DNA of 44,655 nucleotides from Anabaena subtropica FACHB-260 (GCF_014697105.1 NZ_JACJRF010000047.1:1-44655), one strand, 5' to 3'; shown: positions 33,734 through 43,030, counted from the stretch's first letter. A program made the numbers and translations. The notes: generated by a model not told the origin, from the letters alone.

Positions 33734-34254
33734 TAAAAGAATACGTCAATTTGCATCCTTCCGGTGGTTTTTAGCCAGTTTTGAGCTTCAATGTAGTTAT
33801 TGGGAGCCATGCGAATGGCACGAACCCAGTAGTCTGCGGCTTGGTCAAACAGTGCTTCACCACCGTCGTGATCTCCAGTTTCTTTGGCTTTTTCACCTTG
33901 GTAGTGGTAAATCACAGCGATGTTGTTTAAAGCTTGAGGTAGTCGGGGATTAAGTTCAATGGCTTGGTGGTAGAGTTCTAGGGCTTTTTCGTGGTCGCCA
34001 TTGCTGGCATAAATTAGCCCCATGTTGTAGAGAATATAACCGCGATCGTTGGTGTCCTCTTCTAGTGTCAGGGCTTCTTCGTAATATTCTAGGGCTTCGG
34101 CATATTCGCCTTCTGCTTGCGCTGACATCCCATCTCGGTAATAAACAAATGCTTCTTTAGCTTTTTTATTAGTTGGCAGTATTTTAAGAATGATATCTGC
34201 CATCACGGTAAAGGATTTGTCAATAAAGTTATCGTTCTTTTGTGTTCTTGGCAT
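33733..34254 (-). CDS. ycf3: Photosystem I assembly protein Ycf3
   Basis: 173 aa, family length. Three TPR repeats are clear: [40 protein letters not shown] and [19 protein letters not shown]. The start [20 protein letters not shown] is the usual Ycf3 N-terminus. Ycf3 works at the thylakoid as a chaperone that brings PsaA and PsaB together. A heptamer repeat abuts the stop. SRAP gene upstream on the same strand. Confidence 0.95.
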   Translation of the reverse strand: MPRTQKNDNFIDKSFTVMADIILKILPTNKKAKEAFVYYRDGMSAQAEGEYAEALEYYEEALTLEEDTNDRGYILYNMGLIYASNGDHEKALELYHQAIELNPRLPQALNNIAVIYHYQGEKAKETGDHDGGEALFDQAADYWVRAIRMAPNNYIEAQNWLKTTGRMQIDVFF

Positions 34255-34335
34255 ATTTTTTCTATGGTTGTGTAGCTATTTGGGGAGTGCTAAGTAATAA
34301 TTTTTCCCTAGTCCCCTACCTATTAGACTCAATAG

Positions 34336-35037
34336 CTAATTTAACTGATTTGGGGGGCTATTCTGTTCGTTAACGGGGATAATACATTCTGGGCTGTTGT
34401 GTTTTGGGCTATTGACTAGGATGCTCACTGGGTAAGAGGTCATTGCTGCGGCTGGATAGGGAGATAATAAGTGTTGTAAGGCTTGAAGCTTTTGCTCTTG
34501 GGGATCTAGCCACAAATCGTAATCTTGGGGAGCAAGAATTACTGGCATTCGGTCATGAATTGGTTGGAGTAGTTCGTTGGCTACTGTTGTTACAATTGTA
34601 CAAGAGGTGATTTCTTCACTACCAGGTGCTTTCCATTTCTCCCATAACCCAGCAAAGCCAAAGGGTTGCCCGTCTTGGAGGCGAAAATAAAACGGTTGTT
34701 TTTTACTTTTCTGTTTTTGCCATTCATAAAAACCATCAGCCACTACTAAACAGCGACGCTGCTTAAACGCTGAACGAAAAGAGGGTTTTTCCGCAACAGT
34801 CTCGGCTCTGGCGTTGATTAACTTCGAGGCGATCGCCCGATCTTTAGCCCACGAAGGTATCAAACCCCAATGTAATTTTCGCAATTCACGTTTGTTGTTT
34901 TCGGGATTATGTAACAATGTCACTACAGTTTGCGTAGGTGCAATGTTATATTGCGCTTCTAAATCCAGAAGCTGCTGGACATGAAAAAACTCGGCTAGTG
35001 CTTCTGCTGACTGGGTTAAAGTAAATCTTCCACACAT
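34336..35037 (-). CDS. SRAP-domain protein (YedK/HMCES family)
   Basis: 233 aa. After Met removal Cys2 in MCGRFTLT would form a thiazolidine link to an abasic site in single-stranded DNA. Other active-site parts are seen: NARAETVAEKPSF, CLVVADGFYEW and the His in PIHDRMPVIL. YedK shields abasic sites at stalled forks from breakage. The start must be this ATG because Cys2 is essential. Single gene, upstream of ycf3, with an 81-base gap. Confidence 0.93.
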   Translation of the reverse strand: MCGRFTLTQSAEALAEFFHVQQLLDLEAQYNIAPTQTVVTLLHNPENNKRELRKLHWGLIPSWAKDRAIASKLINARAETVAEKPSFRSAFKQRRCLVVADGFYEWQKQKSKKQPFYFRLQDGQPFGFAGLWEKWKAPGSEEITSCTIVTTVANELLQPIHDRMPVILAPQDYDLWLDPQEQKLQALQHLLSPYPAAAMTSYPVSILVNSPKHNSPECIIPVNEQNSPPNQLN

Positions 35038-35240
35038 ATTTTTATTTTATACTATTGCATCAAAGAAAACATTTTAATTCAGAATTAATTAATCCTATTA
35101 TTTTTATTTTTTCGGATAATTAATAACTAAATATATAAAGATAGTAAATAAAAGAATTATCCTGTTCTTTAAAATTTTTTTTGTAAGATATTGTATTTTA
35201 GACCTTAAATTGACAACATATTCTGCATCATAATTTGTAC

Positions 35241-35873
35241 ATGGAAAACTTACATTTGTATGATTTTTTACCTTCAGGGAATGGTTATAAAGTCCGACTT
35301 TTATTAACACAAATGGGTGTACCATTTGAACGAACAGAAGTGAATATTTTAAAGGGAGAGAGCCGTACTCCAGAATTTTTAAGTAAAAATCTTAACGGTA
35401 GAATACCAGTTTTAGAAATTGAACGCGGGAAGTATTTAGCCGAATCAAATGCTATATTACTTTACCTGAGTGAATATACAGAATTTTTACCATACGATCG
35501 CTATCTAAAAGCTCAGGTAATGCAATGGTTATTTTTTGAACAATATAGCCATGAGCCTTATATTGCCACATCTCGATTTTGGATTTCTATTTTAGGTAAA
35601 GTTGAAGAATATCATGCAGCCTTAGAACAAAAACGTGAACCTGGGTACGCAGCCCTAAAAGTGATGGAAAGTCATTTGAGATACCATAGTTTTTTTGTGG
35701 GTGAGCGTTACACAATTGCTGATATTGCTTTATTTGCTTATACCCATGTTGCTGATGAAGGTGGGTTTGATTTAAGAAAATTTCCTGCCATTCAAGCTTG
35801 GATAGAACGAGTTCAAGCGCAACCCGGATACATCAGTATCACCCATGAACCACAATTATGCTATGACTTATGA
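35241..35873 (+). CDS. Glutathione S-transferase family protein
   Basis: About 210 aa. Thioredoxin-fold N-terminal half with PSGNGYKVRLLL near 13-24, GRIPVLEI and the gamma-Glu-binding ESNAILLYL; all-helical C-half with FFVGERYTIADIALFAYTHV and GFDLRKFPAIQAWIERV. Expected cytosolic glutathione transfer or isomerisation; the Ser near residue 14 is the candidate catalytic residue. A TTG at 35235 is in frame, but ATG at 35241 is the normal start. The 200-base upstream region is very AT-rich, without a clear promoter. Confidence 0.9.
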   Translation: MENLHLYDFLPSGNGYKVRLLLTQMGVPFERTEVNILKGESRTPEFLSKNLNGRIPVLEIERGKYLAESNAILLYLSEYTEFLPYDRYLKAQVMQWLFFEQYSHEPYIATSRFWISILGKVEEYHAALEQKREPGYAALKVMESHLRYHSFFVGERYTIADIALFAYTHVADEGGFDLRKFPAIQAWIERVQAQPGYISITHEPQLCYDL

Positions 35874-35931
35874 TTCACTCAAGTTAACTCAGAGAATACA
35901 ACTAGCCTCTAGTCTTTAACTCCTTTTTTCA

Positions 35932-36159
35932 CTAAATCTCCGTGTTAATCTCAATTAACTTCTGTCTGGAAGATAAACCAGACTTAATTCTGATATGAGA
36001 TTTTGGCACATCAAATTTTTCAGCTAGAAGTTTGATTAACTCTTCATTAGCTTTACCATCTACTGGTGGAGATTTTAAGTGTACAGTTAAGCTACCATCA
36101 TCTTGTTCTGCAATTTTTTGTTGTTTTGAATTAGGTTTAACTTTCACCTTTTTTTGCAT
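35932..36159 (-). CDS. DUF167 (YggU-family) protein
   Basis: 75 aa, family length. Family phrases: [41 protein letters not shown] and [12 protein letters not shown]. Function unknown; structure is a small alpha/beta fold. Its start overlaps the 3' end of the DUF2809 remnant by 23 bases on the same strand. Confidence 0.92.
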   Translation of the reverse strand: MQKKVKVKPNSKQQKIAEQDDGSLTVHLKSPPVDGKANEELIKLLAEKFDVPKSHIRIKSGLSSRQKLIEINTEI

Positions 36160-36532
36160 AACTTAACTTTTTTAGTTGTTTAAGCCACAACCAGACGAGA
36201 ATAAAACCCAAAAAATAATGAGGAAAATCCCACCAAGCAAAGGTAGTACCAAGTAGTAGTTTACCTATCAATGTAGCGCGAATTTCATTTAATAGTGGCG
36301 GATGCCAAAGTTGAAGGAATTCTATGAAGCAGGTTATTACAAAAACCCAAATGGGAATTTGTTTGATAAATGCGGATCTTCTCAAAAATAAAAATGCAAA
36401 TAAACACCAAAATATTTCGTAAAATGTAGCTTCTCAATAGTTATTGAACCACTGATAAGCAGGACTATTGTAATAATTACACAAAAAGCCCATCGCTATG
36501 ACGATGAGCAGAGGCAGGATGATGGTTCTTCT
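36137..36532 (-). pseudogene. DUF2809-family membrane protein gene with in-frame TGA
   Basis: The intact-looking frame is an 82-codon piece starting at TTG 36385. The frame continues upstream with family-like sequence F-Y-E-I-F-W-C-L-F-A-F-L-F, then a TGA at 36434-36436, then a further 32 codons (N-N-Y, S-P-A-Y-Q-W-F preceded by a hydrophobic helix I-I-L-P-L-L-I-V-I-A) before a TAA at 36533-36535. Together they resemble a DUF2809 protein of about 130 residues. The TGA and lost start make it a probable pseudogene; a short product from TTG is still possible. The family is a small four-helix membrane protein of unknown role. Confidence 0.65.
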
Positions 36533-36636
36533 TTAGGTGCGTTGAGGATTTATTTTTCAAGCTAAAGACTATACAAGCAAGATTTTAGCCTCTCTAAATT
36601 AAAAGAGTGGAGGTTGTATTTTTCTTTACTGCTTAT

Positions 36637-37197
36637 TTATGGATATCTTCTGCTACCAGCGCCTACCACACCTATTTTGTGGCGATAGGAAAGTTCTGCA
36701 CCAAACCAGCCAGAAATGCTAGTTAAAGTACCGACAACTAAAGAAATTAACAGTCCCCAAGGTACTATTCTGGCTTCAGCGTCGCCTAAGCGGAGAAGGA
36801 AGTTTACTAGTGTCAAAACTAGAATCGACACATTGAGGATCAGATGCACCCAACCAGCGTTACGCTTGCGGACACGTTCAATTTTTAAGAAATCGCTTAA
36901 GCCTATGGCTGCGGCGATGACACCTCCTCCTAAACCTAGTCCAATTAACCAAATAGAAGCCCTAGCCCAGAAAAAATCGCGTGTTAACCAGTAGCCGAAG
37001 TCGCTACCTAAAGCGGCTGCTAAGAAAGCTATAGGAAAAATAACACTCAGGGGGTGTAAGGGGTGTCCGGCGATCGCTACTGTACTTGGCACACCTGTAT
37101 CACGATATTCGCGATCGTCTGTTTCAATAACTGGTGGAATATTAGGAAATGGTGAAGATGCGGAAGAAGCAGAGGAAGTTGTTTCTGTTGTTTCCAT
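36637..37197 (-). CDS. DUF2231-domain membrane protein
   Basis: 186 aa. A Ser/Pro-rich start of about 40 residues is followed by four TM helices with the family motif GHPLHPLSVIFPIAFLAAAL near 45-64. The rest includes TRDFFWARASIWLIGLGLGG and WVHLILNVSILVLTLVNFLL. Family function unknown. It follows DUF2993 by 11 bases on the same strand, so the two may be cotranscribed. Confidence 0.88.
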   Translation of the reverse strand: METTETTSSASSASSPFPNIPPVIETDDREYRDTGVPSTVAIAGHPLHPLSVIFPIAFLAAALGSDFGYWLTRDFFWARASIWLIGLGLGGGVIAAAIGLSDFLKIERVRKRNAGWVHLILNVSILVLTLVNFLLRLGDAEARIVPWGLLISLVVGTLTSISGWFGAELSYRHKIGVVGAGSRRYP

Positions 37198-37208
37198 AGT
37201 TAAGTATC

Positions 37209-37955
37209 CTAGTTTTTTGCTGAGGGTATTTGTTCTACATAAGCTTCTGCTTGTAGTGTGAGTTTGCCTGTTTCTACTTGCAATTGCTTAACTCGCAAAC
37301 TCATTCCTTCTAAATCGAAGTTACTTAAATTCAAAATTTCGCTAGTTTGTTCTACTAATGCTTTTGTTAATTCTGGTGAAATTTCTTTTCCTTCGCTATA
37401 GTTGACATTTTCCAGAATTATAGTTGTACCATTAGTGCTAACACGCGGTATGGCAGTGAAAGAAATTTGGTAAGTTTCGCTATTTTCTACTAACAATATT
37501 TTGGCATTCAGTGAAATTTTATCTTCACTAAGTAAGCGAAAGTCTATTTGTTGAGGTTTAACTGTTTTTAATTGCCCATTAATATGTATTTTTTGGCTTT
37601 GAATTTTAGATATGATAAATTCCGAATTGAAAGCGCGGTTAATATCTGATTCAGTTAAAATAACCCACGCACTACCACTTGTAGGTTTGGTTAGTTCAAT
37701 GTTGCCAAAAGCTGCACTTAAGGGATTAATTGCAACCCTATTAACTTGCATTTTCATTTTTTCTACGCGGAGGTCTTCCTGCATTACCAAACCTTCGCCA
37801 TAAATTTTTACTGTATCCACCTGTCCTTGGACTAGTTTCAGTGGATCAGTTTTGATATCTACATTTAAATTTTCCACTTCATCTAACTGGCTAGATAAAC
37901 CAATTTCTGCCGCTTTATTCAGCGCTTCTTCTCCTAATCCGGTGGAGTCCGGCAT
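37209..37955 (-). CDS. DUF2993-domain (LmeA-like) protein
   Basis: 248 aa. The frame opens earlier with TTG, but an ATG at 37955 has AGGAGA nine bases before it and begins MPDSTGLGEEALNKAAEIGL, so this is the start. The rest is alternating beta structure with repeated VxxxxVxxPLSAAFG and SGSAWVILTESDINRAFNS phrases. The family is thought to bind lipids or envelope compounds in cyanobacteria and actinobacteria. No signal peptide is clear, which is unusual if it acts outside. Followed by DUF2231. Confidence 0.83.
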   Translation of the reverse strand: MPDSTGLGEEALNKAAEIGLSSQLDEVENLNVDIKTDPLKLVQGQVDTVKIYGEGLVMQEDLRVEKMKMQVNRVAINPLSAAFGNIELTKPTSGSAWVILTESDINRAFNSEFIISKIQSQKIHINGQLKTVKPQQIDFRLLSEDKISLNAKILLVENSETYQISFTAIPRVSTNGTTIILENVNYSEGKEISPELTKALVEQTSEILNLSNFDLEGMSLRVKQLQVETGKLTLQAEAYVEQIPSAKN

Positions 37956-38215
37956 TATTATGTAATCTCCTAAAATTAAATATCTTTGAGTCAATTTAAA
38001 CAACTAAAATAAAAATTTTATCTATCTAGAGATTGAGTAAATACTGAATGATTCTCTGCCTAAAAGTAGAAGTATATTCTTCTGAAGAAAAAATATTTAT
38101 GTTCTATCCTGAGTTACCCGGATAATCGCTCAAAAGAAGGAGGAAAGACCACAAAGAATTATGTCAACCTGATATTAGTTCAGAATCCGATTACTTTTTA
38201 GAGGAGAACTTCAAG

Positions 38216-39271
38216 ATGGTATCAACTTTAGATGATGCAAAACGTAATGCTATTGCTGTAAAGTTAGCAGATGCAAAAATAATTCAACAGTTGCTTATTG
38301 AAAATGAAGAAAGGTTTTTAAGAGAATCAACTGATGGGGAAATTTCTAATCGCATCCGCGATTTCCTGGAAGATGACCGGAAAAATTTGGGCATCTTAGA
38401 AACTGTCATGGTTCAATATGGTGTACAGAAAGAACCAAGACAAACAGTCCGCGAAATGGTTGATACAATTCGCCAATTGATGCAAGGTTCCGAACTAAGT
38501 TTCTACGAAAAAGTATCTCAGCATGAGTTGCTAAAACACCAACAAGTAATGAGTGGTTTGTTGGTTCATAAAGCAGCACAAAAGGTAGGCGCGGATGTGA
38601 TGGCTGCTATCGGGCCTTTAAATACCGTTAACTTCGAGAACCGCGCTCATCAAGAACAACTCAAAGGTATTTTGGAAATTTTGGGTGTGCGTGAACTTAC
38701 TGGACAAGATGCAGACCAAGGTATTTGGTCAAGAGTTCAAGATGCGATCGCCGCCTTTAGTGGTGCAGTAGGTAGTGCTGTTACCCAAGGTTCTGACAAG
38801 CAGGATATGAATATCCAAGATGTGCTTCGCATGGATCACAACAAAGTAAATATCTTGTTCACCGAACTACAACAAAGCAACAATCCTCAAAAAATCCAAG
38901 AGTACTTTGGTCAAATCTACAAGGATTTAACTGCTCACGCTGAAGCTGAAGAAGAAGTACTTTACCCCAGGATTCGTTCTTTCTACGGTGAAGGTGATAC
39001 TCAAGAACTGTACGACGAACAAGCTGAAATGAAGCGGATGTTGGAGCAAATTAAGGCTCTTAACCCCTCTACCCCTGAATTTAAAGATAGAGTCAGACAG
39101 TTGGCTGATATCGTCATGGATCACGTCCGCCAAGAAGAAAGCACAATGTTTGCGGCTATTCGTAACAACCTCAGCAGTGATCAAACCGAGCAATTAGCTA
39201 CACAATTCAAAGCCGCTAAAAACAAAATTCAACAAAGATTAGGTAGCCAAGCTACCGGTGCAGGTGTTTAA
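38216..39271 (+). CDS. Hemerythrin-like HHE cation-binding protein
   Basis: 351 aa. The C-terminal half (about 200-330) is a hemerythrin HHE domain: MDHNKVNILFTEL near 203, YKDLTAHAEAEEEVLYPRI near 240-258 and DIVMDHVRQEESTMF near 298-312, giving five to six His/Glu metal ligands for a diiron site. The N-terminal 180 residues are all helical and look like a second, degenerate bundle with HQEQLKGILEILGVRELTG. It may bind oxygen, iron or nitric oxide. It has a strong AGGAGA site and a hairpin terminator, so is transcribed alone. Confidence 0.88.
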   Translation: MVSTLDDAKRNAIAVKLADAKIIQQLLIENEERFLRESTDGEISNRIRDFLEDDRKNLGILETVMVQYGVQKEPRQTVREMVDTIRQLMQGSELSFYEKVSQHELLKHQQVMSGLLVHKAAQKVGADVMAAIGPLNTVNFENRAHQEQLKGILEILGVRELTGQDADQGIWSRVQDAIAAFSGAVGSAVTQGSDKQDMNIQDVLRMDHNKVNILFTELQQSNNPQKIQEYFGQIYKDLTAHAEAEEEVLYPRIRSFYGEGDTQELYDEQAEMKRMLEQIKALNPSTPEFKDRVRQLADIVMDHVRQEESTMFAAIRNNLSSDQTEQLATQFKAAKNKIQQRLGSQATGAGV

Positions 39272-39331
39272 TATTGCTTTAAATTAAGGGCGGGTAAAAT
39301 ACCCATCTTTCTTTAAAAGTTGATTTTTGTT

Positions 39332-39366
39332 GCCCGTTCACTCCTTATTTGATGGAGTGGACGGGC
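39332..39366 (+). terminator. Hairpin terminator of hemerythrin-like gene
   Basis: 13-nt arms (39332-39344, 39354-39366) with one mismatch around a 9-nt loop, about 60 bases after the stop, followed by a weak T stretch. Confidence 0.7.
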
Positions 39367-39454
39367 TGCTTTGTTATACTAATTTGCAAAAATAACGTCA
39401 CAGATAAAAACCTGGAAACCCAGATAATAAATATTTTTCTATTTGTAATTTCTT

Positions 39455-39949
39455 ATGAGTACATCACAAATCGTTCAAGAATTGGCAGCAGAGTGGATCA
39501 CACCAGAAAACTTCCGGCTTTATGGACAGGTAATTTTTCCTAGTTCAGATGGTAAAGCTTTTGATGCGGAAGATGCTCAATTATATCTGCAAAATGGCAT
39601 ACCCCGCTTTTATATTATGCAACTGCAAAAGCGTGGGCATAAGTTTCATAAAATTACTCGCCATTTGCAATGTACTCAATGTTTAGGTTCCCTAGAAGGT
39701 AAGGATTGGTTAATTGCAGTTTGTCCTCCTCACAATGATTTAGATACACCAGTCTTAGAGGAAATTGCTGCTTTCCGCATTCCAGGGAACTGTTTTATTA
39801 AATTAAATCAGGGAACTTGGCACGCTGGTCCATATTTTGAACATGAAGTTGTAGATTTTTACAATTTAGAACTTGCTGATACTAATGTGGTGGATCATTT
39901 CACTCATGATTTTCTCAAAAGTCATCAATTAGAGTTTGAGATGGTTTAG
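39455..39949 (+). CDS. Ureidoglycolate lyase (AllA)-family cupin protein
   Basis: 164 aa, family length. Phrases of the AllA cupin family are seen: WITPENFRLYGQVIFPSSDG at the start, FHKITRHLQCTQCLGSLEGK in the middle and LNQGTWHAGPYFEHEVVDFYNLEL near the end, with His ligands in TRH and TWHAGP. AllA frees urea from ureidoglycolate in purine use; no other allantoin gene is nearby, so substrate is uncertain. Starts with ATG; single gene. Confidence 0.85.
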   Translation: MSTSQIVQELAAEWITPENFRLYGQVIFPSSDGKAFDAEDAQLYLQNGIPRFYIMQLQKRGHKFHKITRHLQCTQCLGSLEGKDWLIAVCPPHNDLDTPVLEEIAAFRIPGNCFIKLNQGTWHAGPYFEHEVVDFYNLELADTNVVDHFTHDFLKSHQLEFEMV

Positions 39950-40026
39950 CTAAATTCTGGATATTTGCTGAGGTTAAATAGTGCTGCAATAGGCTACTAT
40001 TTCCATACGTATATATCCTGAATAGT

Positions 40027-40452
40027 ATGTTTAAAAAATTTCCTTTTGCTTTAATTTCAGCTACTATTTTAGTTACATCCATAAATCATCAAAGTACCGC
40101 ATTAGCAGGAACTTGTGCTTCTAATTGCGGATCACGACCACTCCAGTTTACGCCAGGACAAGGTATAAAATTGGAAGTCATAAATAATACGAAAAACTTA
40201 GTAGAATTGGAAAGAATCCAAGGTACTCGTCCTATTCGTCTGCAACCCCAACAAAAACTACAATTTACACAACAAGAAGGTTCACAACCTAATCTATCTC
40301 TGGTTTTTTGGGATAATACTGGAGCGCCACTACAAGCTGTTGTTTCTAAACCTAATTTTGCTACGCTACGTGTAGAGTTTCGTCCTACTTGGCGCTATCC
40401 AGGCGATCGCTCTCTCTATATACTCAATGATGGACGAATAAACATATTTTAA
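40027..40452 (+). CDS. Small secreted protein, 141 aa
   Basis: No named family recognised. Signal peptide (FPFALISATILVTSINHQSTALA, cut near residue 28) is followed by a small beta-rich domain with CASNCG at the mature N-terminus, then LVELERIQGTRPIRLQPQQKLQF and LYILNDGRINIF at the end. Probably periplasmic. The CxxxC pair may form a disulfide. The next gene starts 10 bases later on the same strand, so they may be cotranscribed. Confidence 0.78.
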   Translation: MFKKFPFALISATILVTSINHQSTALAGTCASNCGSRPLQFTPGQGIKLEVINNTKNLVELERIQGTRPIRLQPQQKLQFTQQEGSQPNLSLVFWDNTGAPLQAVVSKPNFATLRVEFRPTWRYPGDRSLYILNDGRINIF

Positions 40453-40462
40453 AACTGAAGTT

Positions 40463-40753
40463 ATGATTTTGGAAGCAGCAATGCTCAGTGTCAAAAGTGG
40501 TACAGAGCCAGATTTTGAAATTGCTTTCCAGCAAGCCTCAAATATCATTACCTCAATGAATGGTTATATTTGCCATGAACTGCATCGCTGTCTAGAGGTA
40601 AAAGGGAAATATTTATTGCTGGTGCAATGGGAAACTTTAGAGGCGCATACAGTCGGATTTAGGAGTTCTGCTGAATATCAAGAATGGAAACGACTCCTCC
40701 ATCATTTTTACGAACCATTTCCCATAGTTGAACATTTTTCACCAATTGTTTAA
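40463..40753 (+). CDS. Antibiotic-biosynthesis-monooxygenase (ABM) domain protein
   Basis: 96 aa, typical ABM length. The pattern SVKSGTEPDFEIAFQQASNI, NGYICHELHRCLEVKGKYLL, LVQWETLEAHTVGFRSSAEY and FYEPFPIVEHF is the usual one of this dimeric ferredoxin-like fold. Members include heme-degrading and quinol monooxygenases, but most are unassigned; the small secreted-protein gene is just upstream. Ends in a hairpin. Confidence 0.87.
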   Translation: MILEAAMLSVKSGTEPDFEIAFQQASNIITSMNGYICHELHRCLEVKGKYLLLVQWETLEAHTVGFRSSAEYQEWKRLLHHFYEPFPIVEHFSPIV

Positions 40754-40785
40754 AGTAAACGTTTAGTAAGATTTTTTCAGCAAAC

Positions 40786-40820
40786 AAAGGGGTGGAGATA
40801 ATATGATGCTTCACCCTTTT
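40786..40820 (+). terminator. Hairpin terminator after ABM gene
   Basis: 12-nt arms at 40786-40797 and 40809-40820 pair with two G-U wobbles around an 11-nt loop, ending in TTTT. It lies between the ABM gene and recJ. Confidence 0.6.
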
Positions 40821-40848
40821 GTGTGTTGATACCTGATTTAATAGCTCA

Positions 40849-42987
40849 ATGCTAGACCGAATTGCTCCAGAACTATCAAAACCTCGTCAGCGCTTACCTA
40901 ATCAGCGTTGGCAAATTCACTTACAAAAAGCAGAATTAGCTCAAAAACTGGCAATTACAACAAATCTCTCGCCTATTGTGGCTCAGTTGTTGATTAATCG
41001 CGGTATCGAAACACCAGAACAAGCACAAGCATTTTTAGAGCCAGAATCCTTAAACTTACCTTCGCCGTTAGCCGAATTTCCAGATTTGGCGATGAGTGTG
41101 GAGTTATTACAAGAGGCGATCGCCTCCCAAAGTAAAATAGCCATCTGTGGTGATTATGATGCGGATGGAATGACTAGCACGGCTCTACTTTTGCGTAGTC
41201 TCCGCAGTTTAGGCGCTCAGGTGGATTATGCTATTCCCAGTCGGATGCACGAGGGTTATGGTATCAACAAGCGAATTGTGGAAGAATTTCACAGTGAAGG
41301 TGTCAGATTAATTCTCACTGTTGATAATGGTATTTCTGCCTATGAACCAATTGCTAGAGCCAAAGAACTGGGTTTGAGTGTCATTATCACCGACCATCAT
41401 GACATCCCCCAAAAACTACCGCCAGCTGACGCAATCCTCAACCCGAAACTCATCGCAGAATCTTCGCCATATCGGGGTGTGGCTGGTGTGGGTGTTGCTT
41501 ATATTTTGGCAGTATCTCTGGCGCAAAAACTAGAGAAAACCAAAGGCTTAATTCAGCCGATGTTAGCACTGTTCACCTTGGGAACGATCGCAGATTTAGC
41601 TCCCTTAACTGGTGTCAACCGTCGTTGGGTAAAGCGCGGTTTGAAGCTACTACCAAAGTCCCAATTACCTGGAGTGCAAGCGTTAATTCAAGTTGCGGGA
41701 GTGCAAGCCACGGAAGCGAGAGAGCAGGGGAAGAAGGGAGCAGGGGGAGCAGGGGGAGCAGGGGAGGGAAAACTAAGGGTTCATCCTAAATCCCTGAAGC
41801 CAGAAGATATTGGCTTTCGCTTGGGGCCGAGGATCAATGCAGTTGGACGAATTGGTGACCCCCTAACGGTAATCGAATTACTGACAACGGATGATGAGGG
41901 GATGGCGTTGGAGAGAGCGATGCAATGCGAACAGGCTAACACCAGTCGTCAGCAAATGTGCGAACAAATCGAACAAGAAGCGATCGCCTATGTAGAATCA
42001 CAATTTGTCTCAACTTTACAACAAGACCGGGTATTGGTTGTGATTCAATCAGATTGGCATCATGGTGTAATTGGTATTGTCGCTTCTCGTTTGGTAGAAC
42101 GTTACGGTGTACCGGTATTTATCGGCACTTATGAAGATGAAGAACTCATACGTGGTTCAGCCAGGGGAATCCCTGAATTTAACATTTTTGCAGCTTTAGA
42201 ATATTGTCATGATTTACTGGGTAAATATGGCGGTCACAAAGCAGCCGGTGGATTTTCCTTTCCATCTGCAAACTTGCCAGGGTTGCGATCGCGTCTGTGT
42301 GAGTTTGCTAACCAATGTTTAGAACTACAGCATCTCAAACCATTACTAAAAATTGATGCTCAAGCTAATTTTCATCAAATCAATCAAGAACTGTATCAAC
42401 AACTAAACTCTCTCCATCCTTGCGGTATCGATAATCCCGATCCGATTTTTTGGACATCTAATGTACAAGTTGTGGAACAGCAAACCATTGGTAAAGGTCA
42501 TATCAAAACCACACTCAGTCAAACTATTGATGGTCAACAATATCAATTTAAGGCGATCGCTTGGCGTTGGCGTGATTATTTTCCTCTACCACCAAGATTA
42601 GATATTGCTTATAAATTGCGCGAAAATCACTTTAATGGCAATCCTAGTCTGGAGTTGGAATTGTTGGGTGCAAGACTAGCACAGGAACAATTTTCGGAGC
42701 CATCCAATCTACAACTGTTCCATATAACTTCACCCAAACCCTTGAGAACCACCTTTAAGTACAATCAGCGTCAATATACTTGTGGGGTTTATCCAAATAA
42801 TTCTGGAAAGGAATTGAGAATTAAAAATCCAGATGGCAAAGTTTTAGTAATGCAGCCAGGACGTACAATCGGTTTACTAGGTACTAGTCGTGAAGATGCC
42901 CTAGAAATTGACCTTTCTTTACCTGTGTATGATTCCATTATTCAAGCTGCGATGCAAGCATTATTAGCCCTAAGTTCTGAGTCCTGA
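40849..42987 (+). CDS. recJ: Single-stranded-DNA-specific exonuclease RecJ
   Basis: 712 aa. A DHH-family 5'-3' ssDNA nuclease for recombination and mismatch repair. Motifs in order: CGDYDADGMTSTALL (residues about 100-114), LTVDNGISAYEP, the DHH in VIITDHHDIP, then GFRLGPRINAVGRIGDP, SDWHHGVIGIVASRL, and a C-terminal OB-like domain (ADE-type GKYGGHKAAGGFS). Between the DHH and DHHA1 parts, near residues 294-312, is a Gly/Ala-rich stretch (GAGGAGGAG) coded by a 9-bp tandem repeat; RecJ proteins do not normally have it. All core residues remain. Stop codon lies within a heptamer repeat. Confidence 0.93.
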   Translation: MLDRIAPELSKPRQRLPNQRWQIHLQKAELAQKLAITTNLSPIVAQLLINRGIETPEQAQAFLEPESLNLPSPLAEFPDLAMSVELLQEAIASQSKIAICGDYDADGMTSTALLLRSLRSLGAQVDYAIPSRMHEGYGINKRIVEEFHSEGVRLILTVDNGISAYEPIARAKELGLSVIITDHHDIPQKLPPADAILNPKLIAESSPYRGVAGVGVAYILAVSLAQKLEKTKGLIQPMLALFTLGTIADLAPLTGVNRRWVKRGLKLLPKSQLPGVQALIQVAGVQATEAREQGKKGAGGAGGAGEGKLRVHPKSLKPEDIGFRLGPRINAVGRIGDPLTVIELLTTDDEGMALERAMQCEQANTSRQQMCEQIEQEAIAYVESQFVSTLQQDRVLVVIQSDWHHGVIGIVASRLVERYGVPVFIGTYEDEELIRGSARGIPEFNIFAALEYCHDLLGKYGGHKAAGGFSFPSANLPGLRSRLCEFANQCLELQHLKPLLKIDAQANFHQINQELYQQLNSLHPCGIDNPDPIFWTSNVQVVEQQTIGKGHIKTTLSQTIDGQQYQFKAIAWRWRDYFPLPPRLDIAYKLRENHFNGNPSLELELLGARLAQEQFSEPSNLQLFHITSPKPLRTTFKYNQRQYTCGVYPNNSGKELRIKNPDGKVLVMQPGRTIGLLGTSREDALEIDLSLPVYDSIIQAAMQALLALSSES
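41737..41766. repeat. In-frame 9-bp tandem repeat (GGAGCAGGG) inside recJ
   Basis: Three exact GGAGCAGGG units and a partial fourth, encoding Gly-Ala-Gly three times. The length is a multiple of three so the frame is kept. It is the same type of low-complexity repeat as the intergenic copy at 453-480 on the other strand. Confidence 0.85.
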
Positions 42988-43018
42988 GTCCTGAATTTCC
43001 TAACCACTCAGCACTCAG
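42977..43018. terminator. Repeat-derived hairpin between recJ and psb30
   Basis: CTGAGTCCTGAGT (42977-42989) pairs with ACTCAGCACTCAG (43006-43018) with one mismatch, around a 16-nt loop. A third ACTCAG follows at 43020-43025. The left arm overlaps the last codons and stop of recJ. It lies between two convergent genes and can act in both directions. Confidence 0.65.
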
Positions 43019-43030
43019 TACTCAGCAGTA

